Positions 1-8,919 of a DNA stretch of 55,637 nt are shown here, piece by piece. A program made the translations under genes and the position numbers. Numbering within the stretch: the first letter of the stretch is position 1; each line of letters begins with the position of its first letter. Source of the DNA: an uncultured Schlesneria sp. (GTDB taxonomy: Bacteria > Planctomycetota > Planctomycetia > Planctomycetales > Planctomycetaceae); contig CAILLA010000123.1 of assembly GCA_903834925.1 (NCBI GenBank), forward strand, positions 1 to 55,637, in the 5' to 3' direction. Under the pieces are notes generated by a model. The model saw nothing but the letters and a program-made list of their open reading frames with translations. It ran no database searches and was not told the origin of the DNA.

Positions 1-2
1 TA

Positions 3-20
3 AGGGTGATTTTCGTCTGA
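3..20 (+). other. Possible 3' end of an upstream tad-operon gene
   Basis: The reading frame ending in TGA at 18-20 overlaps the ATG at 20-22 in a TGATG arrangement. That is typical of translationally coupled genes, and the next two tad genes here also overlap their neighbours. Only five codons are inside the window, so the product cannot be named. Confidence 0.25.
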
Positions 21-526
21 TGAGTCTGGCTGAATCGGTTCAACGGAAACTTGAATTGGCTCGCAAGAAAGCGATGGAATCCGCGAACCGCGTTGTCGCA
101 GAACCCGATTCAGCGTCCGAATCTCTCGTTGTGGAACAGCTGACGCAAAACGACGATCCGGAACTCCATCGAATTGCCTTCATTCCGATGGAATCCACGG
201 AATATCTCAAAGAAAAATCGTTGGTTGAAGTATTCGAGAAAGAGCAAGCGCCGATCTCATCGCTGGACTTGCAGAAACTTTTTGGAATTATCCCCCCAGT
301 CCGCGGAGTCAAAAAACCAAAGCGAGTCATCGAACAATTTGCTGGAACGAGGCGCCTTGAAGACGTTGAGATTTCGCCCCGAAATCAGATTGAGAATTCT
401 CAACGGTCGCCGCAACAATCGAATAATCAGAACAATAAAGTGGTCGACGAGAGCTTCGACGATCAACTTGAGTACACGTTCACCAAGCCCCCTGCGCCAA
501 GCAACGATTCCGCCAAGGATCGTTGA
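20..526 (+). CDS. Hypothetical hydrophilic protein at the head of the visible tad cluster
   Basis: A 168-residue protein with no family I recognise. It has no signal peptide or membrane segment. The N-terminal 20 or so residues are a basic, helix-prone stretch, and the C-terminal third is rich in Asn, Gln and Ser and probably disordered. It starts at an ATG overlapping a TGA and ends 36 bases before the TadG-like gene on the same strand, so it very likely belongs to the same transcript. Its position among pilus genes suggests a cytoplasmic accessory of the pilus machine, but nothing in the sequence itself supports a function. Confidence 0.6.
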   Translation: MSLAESVQRKLELARKKAMESANRVVAEPDSASESLVVEQLTQNDDPELHRIAFIPMESTEYLKEKSLVEVFEKEQAPISSLDLQKLFGIIPPVRGVKKPKRVIEQFAGTRRLEDVEISPRNQIENSQRSPQQSNNQNNKVVDESFDDQLEYTFTKPPAPSNDSAKDR

Positions 527-562
527 GCATTTTCGTTTCGAAATGCCTGATATACAGATCAC

Positions 563-1804
563 ATGAAACGAACCAAGAAAATCGTCGCCGAGCAACCTGG
601 AACCCACGCCCGCTGGGGAAGTGTCAGCCCGCTCTTACTGATTTTGCTGGGCGGAAGCCTGATCGTTGTGGCGTTTACCTTGGATGCGTTCAGGCTTCAT
701 CAAGCTGGGTTCAAAATGTTGACAGCAAGTGACGCTGCCGCGCTCGCTGCAGCGGGGACTTTGATTGATGACCGGACATTGCTGATAGACGATGTCGGGA
801 TTAATGCTCTTTGTACGAAAGCCCAATCCGAAGCGATTCGGTATGCGTTCACGAACGGCGGAATTGGACCTTCCAGCATGGCCACCGACATTTCCAATTC
901 CGTTGAAGTCCTGTTCGGGTCGACAGACCAAACCCAAACAGGGCAATTGCCCGATATCGTTCGTGTAGTCGTTCACCGAACCAGCCAACAAGGCAACGCG
1001 GTCCCTTTGTTGCTAACCCCATGGATCTCAGCCGGTGGAGTCGACATGCAAAGGCAATCCATCGCATTGATTGACCGATCTATCGTTGGTTTTGCGCCGT
1101 CGATGGAAACCGCGATTCCGATGGTTCCGCTAGGTATTCGTTCGGACCCGTCGCGAAGATCCCCGGATGCCTGGGAATCTCTACTCGCAGGTACCCCTCA
1201 AGATGACTACGCGTACGACGCGCCGACAGGAACGTTTCTCGACCAACAGGGGGATGGCTTACCCGAATTTCGGTTTGAGTTGTCGCGAAACTTATGGCCG
1301 CTTCGTTTTGGGACCACACCGAATCTCCAATCACAAATCGAATCGGGTTTGCAGTTAGAAGACGTTGCTGAACTCGACGGCAAGATCCAACTTTCGACTG
1401 CTGGCTCGATGCTCAATCTGCTGGTTCCTCCCGTAGACAGCGGAAAGGCCGAATCGACATCGCATTGGTCCGGACTCAAAAAAGGATTGAAAAACTTAGC
1501 GATTTCAGCTGAGTCCCGGATATGGCCGCTGGTCAGTCCCTCGACTACGAGCCCGAGTCAATTGCGATTGGTCGGATTTATTGCGGCTCGCGTGGTTCGG
1601 GTCGAAACGCAATTCGCAAAGGCAACTCGAAGCAACAAGGATTTAACTTCGCACGATCCGATCGTGTCCTTTACAGTCGTGCTTCAGCCTTCGGTGATGG
1701 CGACCTCAACGGCATTGACCGCGCTACCAGAACCGCTTCCCGAATCGACGTCGGAAGTGATTTCCAAAAACCCGTTTATTGCGAAGGTCCGGCTCGTGCA
1801 ATGA
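563..1804 (+). CDS. TadG-like pilus assembly protein (putative)
   Basis: A 413-residue protein with a short basic N-terminus, one hydrophobic segment at about residues 20-42 (LLLILLGGSLIVVAFTLDAF) and a long extracytoplasmic part. After the membrane segment comes LTASDAAALAAAGTLIDD, the small-residue stretch that TadE/TadG and Flp-like proteins carry where the N-terminal helix leaves the membrane. TadG-family proteins are minor pseudopilin-like components anchored in the inner membrane. The gene lies directly upstream of tadZ/cpaE, and the TGA at 1802-1804 overlaps the next ATG at 1801, so the two are translationally coupled. The family call rests on the N-terminal pattern and the neighbours; the C-terminal 300 residues have no motif I can name. 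Confidence 0.7.
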   Translation: MKRTKKIVAEQPGTHARWGSVSPLLLILLGGSLIVVAFTLDAFRLHQAGFKMLTASDAAALAAAGTLIDDRTLLIDDVGINALCTKAQSEAIRYAFTNGGIGPSSMATDISNSVEVLFGSTDQTQTGQLPDIVRVVVHRTSQQGNAVPLLLTPWISAGGVDMQRQSIALIDRSIVGFAPSMETAIPMVPLGIRSDPSRRSPDAWESLLAGTPQDDYAYDAPTGTFLDQQGDGLPEFRFELSRNLWPLRFGTTPNLQSQIESGLQLEDVAELDGKIQLSTAGSMLNLLVPPVDSGKAESTSHWSGLKKGLKNLAISAESRIWPLVSPSTTSPSQLRLVGFIAARVVRVETQFAKATRSNKDLTSHDPIVSFTVVLQPSVMATSTALTALPEPLPESTSEVISKNPFIAKVRLVQ

Positions 1805-2940
1805 TAGAACAAGCCCACACAAGGACTCATCTCGTTTTGACGCACGATCGGTGCGAAATGGATCGATTGCTATCGCTCCGCGAATCGATCCACGGGACGG
1901 GTTCGCGCTGCGACGCCGAAGACTGCGTCGAATTCTCGGATCTTTCGGTTCGTCTGGCACGCCAACGGCCTGACGCAGTGCTCATCTACGTTGGAAATTC
2001 CCCGTTGTCGATTGCCGCACCTTTGATCTTCGAGGCGACGAACGCCGGGGTTCCGGCGCTTCTGATCGGACCAAAATCCAATGCCGAGAATATCGTGATC
2101 GCCTTTCGGCTTGGCGCTCGCGACTATCTCGATGAAACGAACCTGGTGGATGGCCTGTTGGGGTCGCTCGATTCACTCTCCCAGCGCGGTGATCTCGGAT
2201 TTATTCCAGGGCATTGTGTTTCCGTGCTGTCGGCACACCCCGGCGCAGGAGTAACAACGATCGCGATGGGACTTGCCTTTCGTTTCGCCAAGTTATTATC
2301 GGTGTCGACAGCACTCGCCGAATTGAATAATGCGGTGCCCGAATTAGCTCTATTGCTGGACCAGTTCCCCACACGGACGCTGACCGACGTTCTTGAGCGG
2401 GCAGAAATCGTCGACGTGACAATGTTGCGTCAGGCAATGGTGAACCATCCTGACGGTGTTGACTTGCTCATGCAGGCTCGAGATATCCGCCAGCCGATTC
2501 CTCCTGGAACGATTGCAATACGCCGGTTGCTCACGTTGCTTCGTGCGATGTATCGAACGACGGTTTTTGATCTCGGCCATGAGTACACGCCGAGCGTGGT
2601 GGAAGCGGTTCGCTTGTCGAACATTACGTTGGTCGTTCTTCGTGCCGATGTACCATCGCTTCACCTGACCCGTCTGTTACTGAAAGACCTTGCAGAAAAC
2701 GAGGTTTCCGCCGACAAACTCATGCTGGTTGTGAACAGGTCAGGTCAAGGAGGTGAGTTGGATTCCGCTGCATTGACCCAAGGGACAGGAATGAAGATCG
2801 AAAGCTGGATTCCCGATGCTCCAAAGCTGGTCAATATGGCACGTAATCGTGGGGTCACTCTCGATACGGTTGCCGAGGGGTCTCGACTGTCTCGCGAGCT
2901 GAAAAGTCTTGCGACGAAGCTAGCTGCAAAATTCAAATAG
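1801..2940 (+). CDS. tadZ: TadZ/CpaE-like pilus-localising ATPase
   Basis: The open frame extends upstream to 1522, but the ATG at 1801 is chosen because it overlaps the stop of the preceding gene (ATGA) and the upstream part overlaps coding sequence. The 379-residue product has an N-terminal receiver-like region (about 10-125) without a clear phosphoacceptor set, then a MinD/ParA-type P-loop domain. The nucleotide loop is SAHPGAGVTT at 144-153: it lacks the usual GKT lysine, as often seen in CpaE/TadZ proteins whose ATPase is weak or absent. TadZ places the Tad pilus machine at its cellular site. It is followed 36 bases later by tadA. Confidence 0.8.
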   Translation: MIEQAHTRTHLVLTHDRCEMDRLLSLRESIHGTGSRCDAEDCVEFSDLSVRLARQRPDAVLIYVGNSPLSIAAPLIFEATNAGVPALLIGPKSNAENIVIAFRLGARDYLDETNLVDGLLGSLDSLSQRGDLGFIPGHCVSVLSAHPGAGVTTIAMGLAFRFAKLLSVSTALAELNNAVPELALLLDQFPTRTLTDVLERAEIVDVTMLRQAMVNHPDGVDLLMQARDIRQPIPPGTIAIRRLLTLLRAMYRTTVFDLGHEYTPSVVEAVRLSNITLVVLRADVPSLHLTRLLLKDLAENEVSADKLMLVVNRSGQGGELDSAALTQGTGMKIESWIPDAPKLVNMARNRGVTLDTVAEGSRLSRELKSLATKLAAKFK

Positions 2941-2976
2941 AGAAAATCGAAACGTGTGGCTCAAAGGCGATAAAAC

Positions 2977-4308
2977 ATGCCAGCGGCGGAATCAGACCGT
3001 AGCCTTGACCGACTGAAAGTCGAAATTCACCGCCGGGTTGTTGAGACACTTGATCTCGAACAACTCGAAAGAATTGGCCCCGAGCACCTCCGGCGGGCGG
3101 TTCGCGAGCGAACGATCGCTCTGTTAAAGACGACCCCTCATTTGATGAACGAGGTTCAGCGAGAGAGGCTTGTCGAGGATATTCTTGCCGAAGTCTTCGG
3201 GGTTGGTCCGATCGAACGCTATATGAACGATCCGGCAGTGACCGATATTCTGGTAAATGGTCCCGACCACGTTTACATCGAACGAAATGGGCGTCTGGAA
3301 CTCACTGCCACACGGTTTGCCGATGATGCACATGTACTTCAGGTGATCCAGAGAATTGCATCAAGGGTGGGACGACGGATCGACGAGTCGTCTGCGATGG
3401 TCGACGCTCGTTTGCCTGACGGTTCTCGCGTCAACGCGATTATCCCCCCTTTGTCGCTGACCGGCCCCGTAATTTCGATACGTCGCTTTGGTGCCAAACT
3501 CAGCGCAAATGACTTAGTCGCTTCCGGCACCGCCGCTCCGGAAATGTTGGATTTGCTCTATGCGGCTGTCAAAGGGAGACTCAACGTACTGGTTTCTGGG
3601 GGAACCGGTACTGGGAAGACAACATTGCTGAATATCCTCTCGGCGCAAATCTCGCACGATGAACGACTCGTCACGATCGAAGACACGGCCGAGCTTCAAC
3701 TAAGACAGCCTCACGTCATTCGACTCGAAACGCGACCGTCAAATATAGAAGGAGCGGGCGAGGTCAGGCAGCGTGTACTCGTTCGAAACAGCCTTCGAAT
3801 GCGCCCCGACCGGATCATTGTCGGTGAAGTTCGCGGCCCCGAGGCGGTGGACATGCTTTCTGCAATGAATACGGGACACGAAGGCTCGATGACGACGATC
3901 CACGCCAACGACACTCGTGACGCTCTCAGCCGACTCGAAATGATGGTCGCGGCCAGCGATCTCAACGTACCAATTTCGGTAGCACGGCGGCAGATCGCCT
4001 CAGCAATCGATCTGATTATCCAATTGGCCCGACTCAAGGGGGGGCAACGTCGAATCGTTCGAATTTCAGAACTGATCGGATATCGCAGAAAACAATTTGT
4101 GGTTCGAGATCTTTTTCATTTTGCCCAGACAGGAGTGAGCGAAGGTATCGCAGTGGGCGAGTTCCACGTAAGCGGACACGTTCCCACGTTTCTTCCCAGG
4201 CTCGATGTTGCCGGAATCACGCTTCCGCCAGAAATGTTTCTGGCGCGTCCACTTTCAATGCCAGTTGATCAACTGCAATCGAGAACAAACGCGGGGGAAA
4301 GGCCGTGA
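2977..4308 (+). CDS. tadA: TadA/CpaF secretion ATPase
   Basis: A 443-residue hexameric ATPase that powers Flp pilus assembly. The N-terminal helical domain (about 1-110) is followed by the type II/IV secretion ATPase core. Visible motifs are Walker [10 protein letters not shown] (208-216), the Asp box TIEDTAEL (233-240), Walker B in [15 protein letters not shown] (277-291) and the His box [14 protein letters not shown] (299-312). All catalytic residues are present. The C-terminal tail after about 380 is proline-rich and slightly longer than usual. The stop overlaps the GTG start of tadB by four bases (GTGA), which implies translational coupling. It acts at the cytoplasmic face of the inner membrane with TadB. 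Confidence 0.92.
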   Translation: MPAAESDRSLDRLKVEIHRRVVETLDLEQLERIGPEHLRRAVRERTIALLKTTPHLMNEVQRERLVEDILAEVFGVGPIERYMNDPAVTDILVNGPDHVYIERNGRLELTATRFADDAHVLQVIQRIASRVGRRIDESSAMVDARLPDGSRVNAIIPPLSLTGPVISIRRFGAKLSANDLVASGTAAPEMLDLLYAAVKGRLNVLVSGGTGTGKTTLLNILSAQISHDERLVTIEDTAELQLRQPHVIRLETRPSNIEGAGEVRQRVLVRNSLRMRPDRIIVGEVRGPEAVDMLSAMNTGHEGSMTTIHANDTRDALSRLEMMVAASDLNVPISVARRQIASAIDLIIQLARLKGGQRRIVRISELIGYRRKQFVVRDLFHFAQTGVSEGIAVGEFHVSGHVPTFLPRLDVAGITLPPEMFLARPLSMPVDQLQSRTNAGERP

Positions 4309-5234
4309 CCGTTCGCGATCTAATGATCATCCTAACGGGTCTTTTTTTGATCCTATGCATTCTGGTTGTGATGTACCTGCGCCGGCTTCGCAACGAACAA
4401 TCGCTTCAGAAGCGGGTTGCAAACAGTGCAATCGGCTCGTCTGAATTCATTCAGGTCGCACCAACGTTTTCCGAAAGTCATTATTCATCGGTCGAACGTT
4501 TCTTTAGCAATGCCCTGATCCGTGCGGGTGTTGAAATGTCGACGCCGACATGGTCAATGGTCGTGGGCTTATCTGCGTTATTGGGCAGCCTGGGGCTTTT
4601 TACCGTTTCGAGCGAGCCATTGTTTTCTCTTGTTGGAATGGTCTTTGGATTTTTCACTCCGTTTGGCGTGCTTTCGATTTTGGCGGCACGACGTCGCCGA
4701 CTGATTCAGAGCCAACTTCCCGATGCGTTATTCATAATTGCACGGGCGTTACGAACAGGCGTCGGAATTGAACGATCGATGGTTCACTGTGCTGAGCAAT
4801 CCGCAAGACCAATGGCGGACGAATTTCGTCGAACTTTACGCCAGGTAAGTCTCGGGCTTCCCATCGCGTCCGCAGTTGACGGAATGGCCGACCGGCTTGC
4901 GTTAGAAGATCTGGATATCTTTGTCGCAACGATCCGGCTTAACCAATTGACCGGCGGTAGTCTGGCACCAATGATCGACCGTGTCGCCAAAGGGGCTCGC
5001 GATCGAAACGAATTTCGGGTGCAGGTTCAGACAGCGACCGCACTTTCGAGGACAACAGCGGGATTTATTGCGATGGCACATCCCGTCTTGATTGTGACGA
5101 TGTTTTGGCTTCAGCCCGAGATGATGAGTGAATTTGTGAAATCGTCAATTGGTTGGTCGGCCTTGATGCTCTCAATCGTGCTGGAAATTGTAGGGGTGTT
5201 ATGGCTGTTGGCGATTCTGCGAATTCGTTTGTGA
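4305..5234 (+). CDS. tadB: TadB inner-membrane pilus assembly protein (T2SS F domain)
   Basis: A 309-residue integral membrane protein. It has an N-terminal membrane helix (about 6-25), two more hydrophobic stretches (about 85-125), a cytoplasmic helical bundle of the GspF/T2SSF type (about 135-255; PDALFIIARALRTGVG... is characteristic) and two C-terminal helices. The GTG start at 4305 is taken because it overlaps the tadA stop in GTGA and no ATG fits better. TadB normally forms the membrane platform with its paralogue TadC, usually the next gene. Here no intact tadC follows; only a short hydrophobic frame and a terminator are seen. Confidence 0.88.
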   Translation: MTVRDLMIILTGLFLILCILVVMYLRRLRNEQSLQKRVANSAIGSSEFIQVAPTFSESHYSSVERFFSNALIRAGVEMSTPTWSMVVGLSALLGSLGLFTVSSEPLFSLVGMVFGFFTPFGVLSILAARRRRLIQSQLPDALFIIARALRTGVGIERSMVHCAEQSARPMADEFRRTLRQVSLGLPIASAVDGMADRLALEDLDIFVATIRLNQLTGGSLAPMIDRVAKGARDRNEFRVQVQTATALSRTTAGFIAMAHPVLIVTMFWLQPEMMSEFVKSSIGWSALMLSIVLEIVGVLWLLAILRIRL

Positions 5235-5269
5235 TTTTGTGAGGGTATGCGGCGAGGGATATCCGAGTG

Positions 5270-5377
5270 ATGGCGCTCCTGAAATTCCTGGCGATTTCGA
5301 CGACGGCATTTCTGTTGGCCCAGAGGTCATTCGAATTCACGTGCAAACGACAAAAAGCATGTGCCGCAGGACCCTGA
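5270..5377 (+). CDS. 35-codon hydrophobic ORF after tadB (possible tadC remnant)
   Basis: An ATG frame of 35 codons that opens with MALLKFLAISTTAFLLAQ, one possible membrane helix, and stops at a TGA. It starts where tadC would be expected. It could be the decayed start of tadC, a genuine small membrane protein or chance. There is no good ribosome binding site, and no continuation of a T2SSF domain is visible in the other frames before the terminator at 5452. Confidence 0.2.
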   Translation: MALLKFLAISTTAFLLAQRSFEFTCKRQKACAAGP

Positions 5378-5451
5378 AATCTTGCGAGGCCGGCCCATCT
5401 TACCTGAGGCATCAGGCTCGACAAATCCTCGAGTCCGCAAAAAGGTGTTGA

Positions 5452-5480
5452 CCAGAAATCGTCCTTCTGGCCTTTTTTTT
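5452..5480 (+). terminator. Intrinsic terminator closing the tad operon
   Basis: CCAGAA (5452-5457) pairs with TTCTGG (5465-5470) across a 7-base loop, followed by a run of eight T at 5473-5480. An AAAAAGG just upstream can extend the stem against CCTTTTT. It lies about 220 bases after tadB on the + strand. Confidence 0.75.
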
Positions 5481-5567
5481 CCAGCACTGGTTAAGTCGTA
5501 CATTGTTCATCAGCTCAGGAATTCTTTCGCCGTAACGAATGTAAATTGAACTTTCATGTTTCTGGTG

Positions 5568-5617
5568 GCGTTTTGGATTCTCACTCACCACAAATTCTGA
5601 AAACGCTTCCTTTTTTT
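5568..5617 (+). terminator. Second, weaker terminator-like hairpin
   Basis: GCGTTTT (5568-5574) can pair with AAAACGC (5600-5606), followed by T7 at 5611-5617. The loop of 25 bases is long, so this is less convincing than the hairpin at 5452. Confidence 0.3.
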
Positions 5618-5868
5618 GTCCGGGAACGCGTATTTCAACGTTCTTGTAGATAGCAGACAGCTTCGCAAAGCGGGTGGCTACAACGAGCCTGGCACACTCT
5701 CAAAGGTAAGTCCACGCCATTCCTTCCAATGAAGTTTCACGTTGAATAAGTTCGGCAAATATTTTTTTCCGTTCTGACATTGGAATACAAATTGCGGTCA
5801 CTGCCAACCACTTTGATCGACTGCGCCTAAGCCAGTGAAAGCCGCGTTAAGCGAGCAAGAACCCTTTC

Positions 5869-6507
5869 ATGCAAAATTCTGAACTCGACTTGGATGCCCT
5901 GTTGAGACTCGCAGCCGATGGGTCGGTTCATGCTCTGTGGAGTCTGCTCGAGGTGATTCAGTCGCCGCTGTTGAGGTATGTTCAAGGACATTTTGACCGT
6001 CGAGTTTCTGCGCGTATCGATGTCGATGATATCGTTCAAGAGATTTTGCTATACGTAACCAACCATCTTGTGGAACTCGCGCAGCCTTGCCCAATCCCGT
6101 TCAAGGCACGATTGAAGCAAATCGCGAAAGAGCATCTTGGCATTATCCATCGAGCTCACGTGAAGGCGGCCAGGCGAAGCGTCTGTCGCGAATCAAGCGA
6201 TCGGCTTGGCATTGAGAAATCAAATGCCAGTTCTGTCGTTCGTCAAATTGGTACAGTCGAGATCTCACCGCAAACAATGTGCGAACAGGAAGAAGAGGCA
6301 TATCAAATACGTCAACTTCTCGAGCTGCTTCCGGAGCGAGACAAGATTCTGATCCAACGGAAATACTTCGAAGGGCGAAGTACCGAATTGATTGCGCACG
6401 AACTGGAAACCAGCGAAGCTGCGATCCGCATGCATATCGTCCGAATGATCGGCCGCATTCGCCTCTTGCTGCGAGACCGCAGCAAACTCAATTTTAAGAA
6501 AACTTAA
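5869..6507 (+). CDS. ECF-type RNA polymerase sigma factor
   Basis: A 212-residue sigma-70 family protein. Region 2 is seen in RIDVDDIVQEILLYV (about 45-60; DxxDxxQE is the usual core-binding and -10 recognition stretch). Region 4 covers about 140-205, with LLPERDKILIQRKYFEGRS then the helix-turn-helix ELIAHELETSEAAIRMHIVRMIGRIR. The linker between them is longer than in classical ECFs, which is common in planctomycete sigma factors. No anti-sigma gene is adjacent. It stands alone in its transcription unit upstream of the ketosynthase locus on the same strand; control of that locus is possible but is inference only. Confidence 0.85.
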   Translation: MQNSELDLDALLRLAADGSVHALWSLLEVIQSPLLRYVQGHFDRRVSARIDVDDIVQEILLYVTNHLVELAQPCPIPFKARLKQIAKEHLGIIHRAHVKAARRSVCRESSDRLGIEKSNASSVVRQIGTVEISPQTMCEQEEEAYQIRQLLELLPERDKILIQRKYFEGRSTELIAHELETSEAAIRMHIVRMIGRIRLLLRDRSKLNFKKT

Positions 6508-7042
6508 CATTTTGTTCGAAATTCGCGTTGCGCTCCTCGTTTTTTAATCAAGACATATAGTGGATGACGAGATCTTCAACTCCAAATTTCCGTGGTGCTT
6601 CGTAACCGCCATTTGCAATGCACTGGGCAGACTGGATGTATTGATTGACGATCTGATTGCGCCAAGCGGATCGTGCAGCAGTTTTTAATGTAGTTCCCGT
6701 TTTCAATGGCGATGCCTTTGTTGTGACTTAATAGAAGCAACACGATGTTGCGGAAGCGGGTAGCATGCGCGTTGCTAAGACGTGTATTCGACACGCAATT
6801 CCTCATGGACGGCAAACTTTTTACTGAGTTCGGTTCGCCCTTTGATGAGAACGACACGGTGTCATCGTGTCCCGTCTCGTATCCAAGTGCCACGGCGTTA
6901 TCAATTGTCCGTTCGTGTCATTTGCCGTTCGGCAATTTCTGAACGTGCTAATCATCCTGAATTTTGATGGCGTCGACATCGCTTTTCTATTGGTGGCGAG
7001 TGTTATTTCAATGAACATGCACCTTATGATTTTTGGTTGGAA
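6508..7042. other. Gene-free stretch upstream of the ketosynthase
   Basis: About 535 bases without a convincing gene. On the minus strand, one frame between about 6715 and 6555 reads like a protein C-terminus (NQIVNQYIQSAQ, then GYEAPRKFGVEDL and a TGA). It is closed upstream by TAA at about 6730, and the adjoining minus-strand frame is also protein-like, so a decayed gene fragment is possible. Promoter elements for the downstream genes were not identified. Confidence 0.35.
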
Positions 7043-8290
7043 ATGAATTCCTGCGACCCCATCGTGATCACCGGGATTGGGCTTGCTGCTCCGAATGGCT
7101 GCTGTCGTTCGGAGTATCGCGATGCACTCCTCAAAGGACGATCAGGGGTCGTCGCCTTTGAAACACGGCACTTGGGAAGTGTACCAGCAGGGGTCTGCAA
7201 TTTTGATGAATTCCGATTTCAACGACCCGCCATGCGAAGAAAAGGAACACGAGCGGGTTCCATTGCGATTCACTGTGCAAACGAGGCAGTGAAAGATGCG
7301 GACTTGAATTGGGCGATGGTCCCTTTGGACCGCGTCGGTATCTGTTTGGGTATCACCGAACACGGGAATGTCGAAACAGAAAACCAGATCCACGAACTGG
7401 CCCAATACAACAACGACCTGGGGACGTGGTCGAATTATCACAATTCGCGAACGGTGGCCAACAATCCGGCTGGCGAAGTTTCGATCAACTTGGGAATTAC
7501 AGGGCCTCACCTGACGATCGGAGCCGCCTGCGCGGCAGGGAATGCGGGCCTGATCCACGGTGCGCAACTGTTGGCTCTTGGTGAAATCGACGTGGCCATA
7601 GCGGGCGGAGTTTCTGAAAGCATCCGCTCGTTCGGCATTTTTGCAAGCTTCCAAAGTCAACGGGCCTTAGCACGACATGCCGATCCGGCCAAGGCCTCTC
7701 GGCCGTTTGATCAACACCGCAACGGCATCGTTGTCTCCGAAGGAGGCGGCGTATTTGTGCTGGAACGTCTGTCCGATGCGAAACGCCGCGACGCCCGGAT
7801 CTATGCGGAAATCGCAGGCTATGCCATGAATTCCGATGCCAGTGACCTGGTGAACCCACTCGCAGAACGTCAGGTGCAATGTATCCAACTCGCTTTGAAA
7901 CGAGCCGGCATCGGTCCACACGAAGTGAGTTACATCGGAACGCATGCGACCGGGACCGATCGTGGGGATGCGACGGAATGCGAATCGATTCAAGCCGTCT
8001 TTGGTGATCGATCGACGCTCGCGATTACCAATACAAAAAGCCTGATTGGCCACACGATGGGGGCTGCCGGTTCGCTTGAAGCGATTGCGTTGATCTCGGC
8101 GTTTCAGGATGGTCTGGTGCATCCCACGATCAACCTTGACGAACCGGACCCACGGTGCAACCTGCCACAATTGGTGACGCGAAGGCCGCGCGAGATCGGT
8201 CGGTTTCCCTTCGGCATAGTGAACTCTTTCGGCATGTTAGGAATTAATTCGTCAGTCGTTTTGCGACGGTCGCAATGGAGTCCGTTTTGA
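7043..8290 (+). CDS. Stand-alone beta-ketoacyl-ACP synthase (KAS II/FabF-like)
   Basis: A 415-residue thiolase-fold condensing enzyme. The catalytic triad is in place: Cys163 in IGAACAAGNAG, His301 in GTHATGTDRGDATE and His337 in TKSLIGHTMGAAG, with Lys332. The Cys-His-His set means decarboxylative Claisen condensation of an acyl primer with a malonyl-ACP extender is expected. A TTG lies two codons upstream of the ATG chosen at 7043. It differs from housekeeping FabF in context: no fabD/fabG neighbours, an ACP gene 71 bases after its stop, and the UnbL/V/U cassette further on. It is a single-domain enzyme, not a fragment of a modular PKS, since the frame starts and ends normally. Confidence 0.88.
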   Translation: MNSCDPIVITGIGLAAPNGCCRSEYRDALLKGRSGVVAFETRHLGSVPAGVCNFDEFRFQRPAMRRKGTRAGSIAIHCANEAVKDADLNWAMVPLDRVGICLGITEHGNVETENQIHELAQYNNDLGTWSNYHNSRTVANNPAGEVSINLGITGPHLTIGAACAAGNAGLIHGAQLLALGEIDVAIAGGVSESIRSFGIFASFQSQRALARHADPAKASRPFDQHRNGIVVSEGGGVFVLERLSDAKRRDARIYAEIAGYAMNSDASDLVNPLAERQVQCIQLALKRAGIGPHEVSYIGTHATGTDRGDATECESIQAVFGDRSTLAITNTKSLIGHTMGAAGSLEAIALISAFQDGLVHPTINLDEPDPRCNLPQLVTRRPREIGRFPFGIVNSFGMLGINSSVVLRRSQWSPF

Positions 8291-8361
8291 CGCGATGAAA
8301 TCGATCGCGTCATCCATCTCGTACGCACTTTGCCATCGATCACCATAAGGAAGACAACATA

Positions 8362-8670
8362 ATGTCGGTTGATGTAATAAACCAGGATCGAGCGGCTCTG
8401 CGAACGGAGTTGTTGCGGATTCTGAGAGGGGTCTTACGAGACGACGTCGCAACAGACGATCTCGACGACGACCTACCGATCAGCGAACAAGTGACGATGG
8501 ACAGCATGGACTTTTTGGATTTCGTGATCGAAATCCGCAAACATTTAAGGGTCGACATCCCTGAAGAAGACTACGCGGAACTGGTCACGATTCAAGGTCT
8601 ATTAAGCTACATAACGGCACAGATTGAGGTAAGCGAATCTTCTTCACCACACACTCAAGGAGGCAACTAA
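8362..8670 (+). CDS. Acyl carrier protein
   Basis: A 102-residue protein, slightly longer than housekeeping AcpP (about 78). The phosphopantetheine attachment site is Ser48 in VTMDSMDFLDF, the DS(L/M)D motif at the start of helix II. Acidic stretches on either side (DDLDDD, IPEEDYAE) fit the ACP fold. The last 15 residues are Ser/Gly-rich and probably flexible. It lies 71 bases after the ketosynthase on the same strand and presumably carries its substrate. With the KS it supplies separately what a PKSE carries in one chain. Carrier-protein identity is secure from the motif; the partner assignment is inferred. Confidence 0.88.
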   Translation: MSVDVINQDRAALRTELLRILRGVLRDDVATDDLDDDLPISEQVTMDSMDFLDFVIEIRKHLRVDIPEEDYAELVTIQGLLSYITAQIEVSESSSPHTQGGN

Positions 8671-8919
8671 GCGTTTCACGGTAATTCTTCGAATTCTTCT
8701 GCGTCCGTTTCCGGCGTTTGCCTTCGGGCGAGCTTTTCCTCGCGTTCATTGCAAATTTGATCGTTTGTTTTGTGTTACTCGGGCGTGAATTTCAGTTTGT
8801 GGTGCCGTCGCGTTCGGTTCCATCCGACCACTCTTTCAAAGAGATGTGACGGCGATGCTTCAAATCGATTTCACGAACGTGTTGTTCCACCCCTCCTTGT
8901 TTTCTGTAAAGGGTAAAAG

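Larger units (their letters stand above)
5378..5868. other. Gene-free stretch between tad operon and ECF sigma gene
   Basis: Apart from the two terminator-like hairpins I see no gene here. Short frames on both strands lack protein-like composition. The promoter of the sigma factor gene should lie in the last 150 bases, but I cannot pick out convincing -35/-10 boxes. Confidence 0.5.

Noticed and set aside
1522-1800. Upstream extension of the TadZ frame
   Set aside because: Overlaps the TadG-like gene by 280 bases; ATG 1801 gives a coupled start and family-like N-terminus.
5869-6507. Sigma factor as a proven regulator of the KS-UnbL/V/U locus
   Set aside because: Only proximity supports it; no matching promoter motif could be identified.
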